Part shown: positions 5,746-5,811 of the stretch, piece after piece | Numbering within the stretch: position 1 is the first letter of the stretch | How the letters are laid out: every line of letters begins with the position of its first letter | DNA from: a bacterium | GTDB taxonomy: Bacteria > Bacteroidota > Bacteroidia > Bacteroidales > Muribaculaceae | Direction of reading: 5' to 3' | Length of the DNA: 5,811 bases | Assembly (NCBI GenBank): GCA_004559845.1 | Contig: SFWW01000125.1 | Span: forward strand, 1-5,811 | The notes under the pieces: model-generated | Database searches by the model: none | Told to the model about the DNA's origin: nothing | The model's input: the letters and a program-made list of their open reading frames with translations, nothing else | Program-made: the position numbers and the translations under genes

Positions 5746-5811
5746 ATGTTTAATTTGAATGAAAACAATCGCATTGTCATGTCGCAGCATCCATGCGACA
5801 TGCGTATCGGG
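5746..5811 (+). CDS. tnpB: Partial IS66-type TnpB accessory protein (N-terminal 22 residues)
   Basis: The frame from ATG 5746 is open to the window end and reads MFNLNENNRIVMSQHPCDMRIG. IS66 TnpB (Orf2, PF05717) proteins begin in the same style: a short MFxL start, an R-x-x-x strand, then P-x-DMR-x-G about 15-20 residues in. TnpB is required, together with the DDE transposase TnpC, for IS66 transposition. Only the first fifth or so of a protein of usually about 115 residues is visible, so the call depends on one motif. The gene lies on the same strand as the dockerin gene, past its terminator. It could also be an unrelated short ORF. Confidence 0.5.
   Translation, partial: MFNLNENNRIVMSQHPCDMRIG

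Larger units (their letters stand above)
5678..5811 (+). mobile_element. Probable left part of an IS66-family insertion sequence (cut by window end)
   Basis: The call rests on the TnpB-like ORF start at 5746. IS66-type ends often begin with GTAA; GTAACCATCCG at 5678 is a candidate left end, 68 nt before the ORF. That space is too short for a tnpA gene, so this would be a form without tnpA. No right end or target duplication is visible here, so the boundary is a guess. Confidence 0.35.

Noticed and set aside
5512..5790. 92-residue minus-strand ORF at the right end
   Set aside because: Covers the terminator and the TnpB-like start in antisense; no recognisable family and no promoter.

Overview
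The window looks like chromosomal DNA of a gut-type Bacteroidales bacterium, possibly Muribaculaceae or Prevotella-like. Three things suggest this: promoter elements of the Bacteroidetes form (TTTG, 19 nt, TAnnTTTG), A/T-rich leaders without clear Shine-Dalgarno sites, and protein families typical of the phylum (PCMD, DUF2851, and a secreted chitobiase-C/OB-like/dockerin protein). The family-level placement is inference.

Left part, minus strand (about 1-2536): a DUF2851 protein (1178-2467) lies 52 nt upstream of a secreted PCMD-domain protein (166-1125). A perfect 12-bp hairpin (107-136) follows the PCMD stop codon. Nothing coding was supported in 1-165.

Middle (2537-3075): a complete tRNA-Phe(GAA) gene on the minus strand has a textbook Bacteroidetes promoter and a strong intrinsic terminator. 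Beyond it is an intergenic stretch of about 340 nt. This holds a perfect 12-bp inverted repeat and the promoter of the next, divergently transcribed gene.

Right part, plus strand (3076-5519): one long gene for a secreted, modular, probably carbohydrate-directed protein. The order is signal peptide, beta-sandwich-like N-terminal domain, CHB_HEX_C domain, three alternating pairs of OB-like modules (A-B-A-B-A-B) and a C-terminal type I dockerin. The gene is broken. The first A module has lost about 36 residues (about 115 nt by comparison with its sister copy) at a short GTGACC-type microhomology, and this shifts the reading frame. The 5' ORF therefore stops at 3930, and the rest of the protein, dockerin included, continues in another frame. 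Two hairpins follow the stop, the second a good intrinsic terminator.

Right edge (about 5678-5811): the start of what looks like an IS66-family TnpB ORF, cut by the window end, so an insertion sequence probably begins just behind the broken dockerin gene.

I found no convincing new multi-gene system. The most notable observations are the internal deletion in the dockerin protein, its alternating repeat architecture, the possible nuclease-like and cysteine motifs in DUF2851, and an unexplained inverted repeat beside the tRNA promoter.
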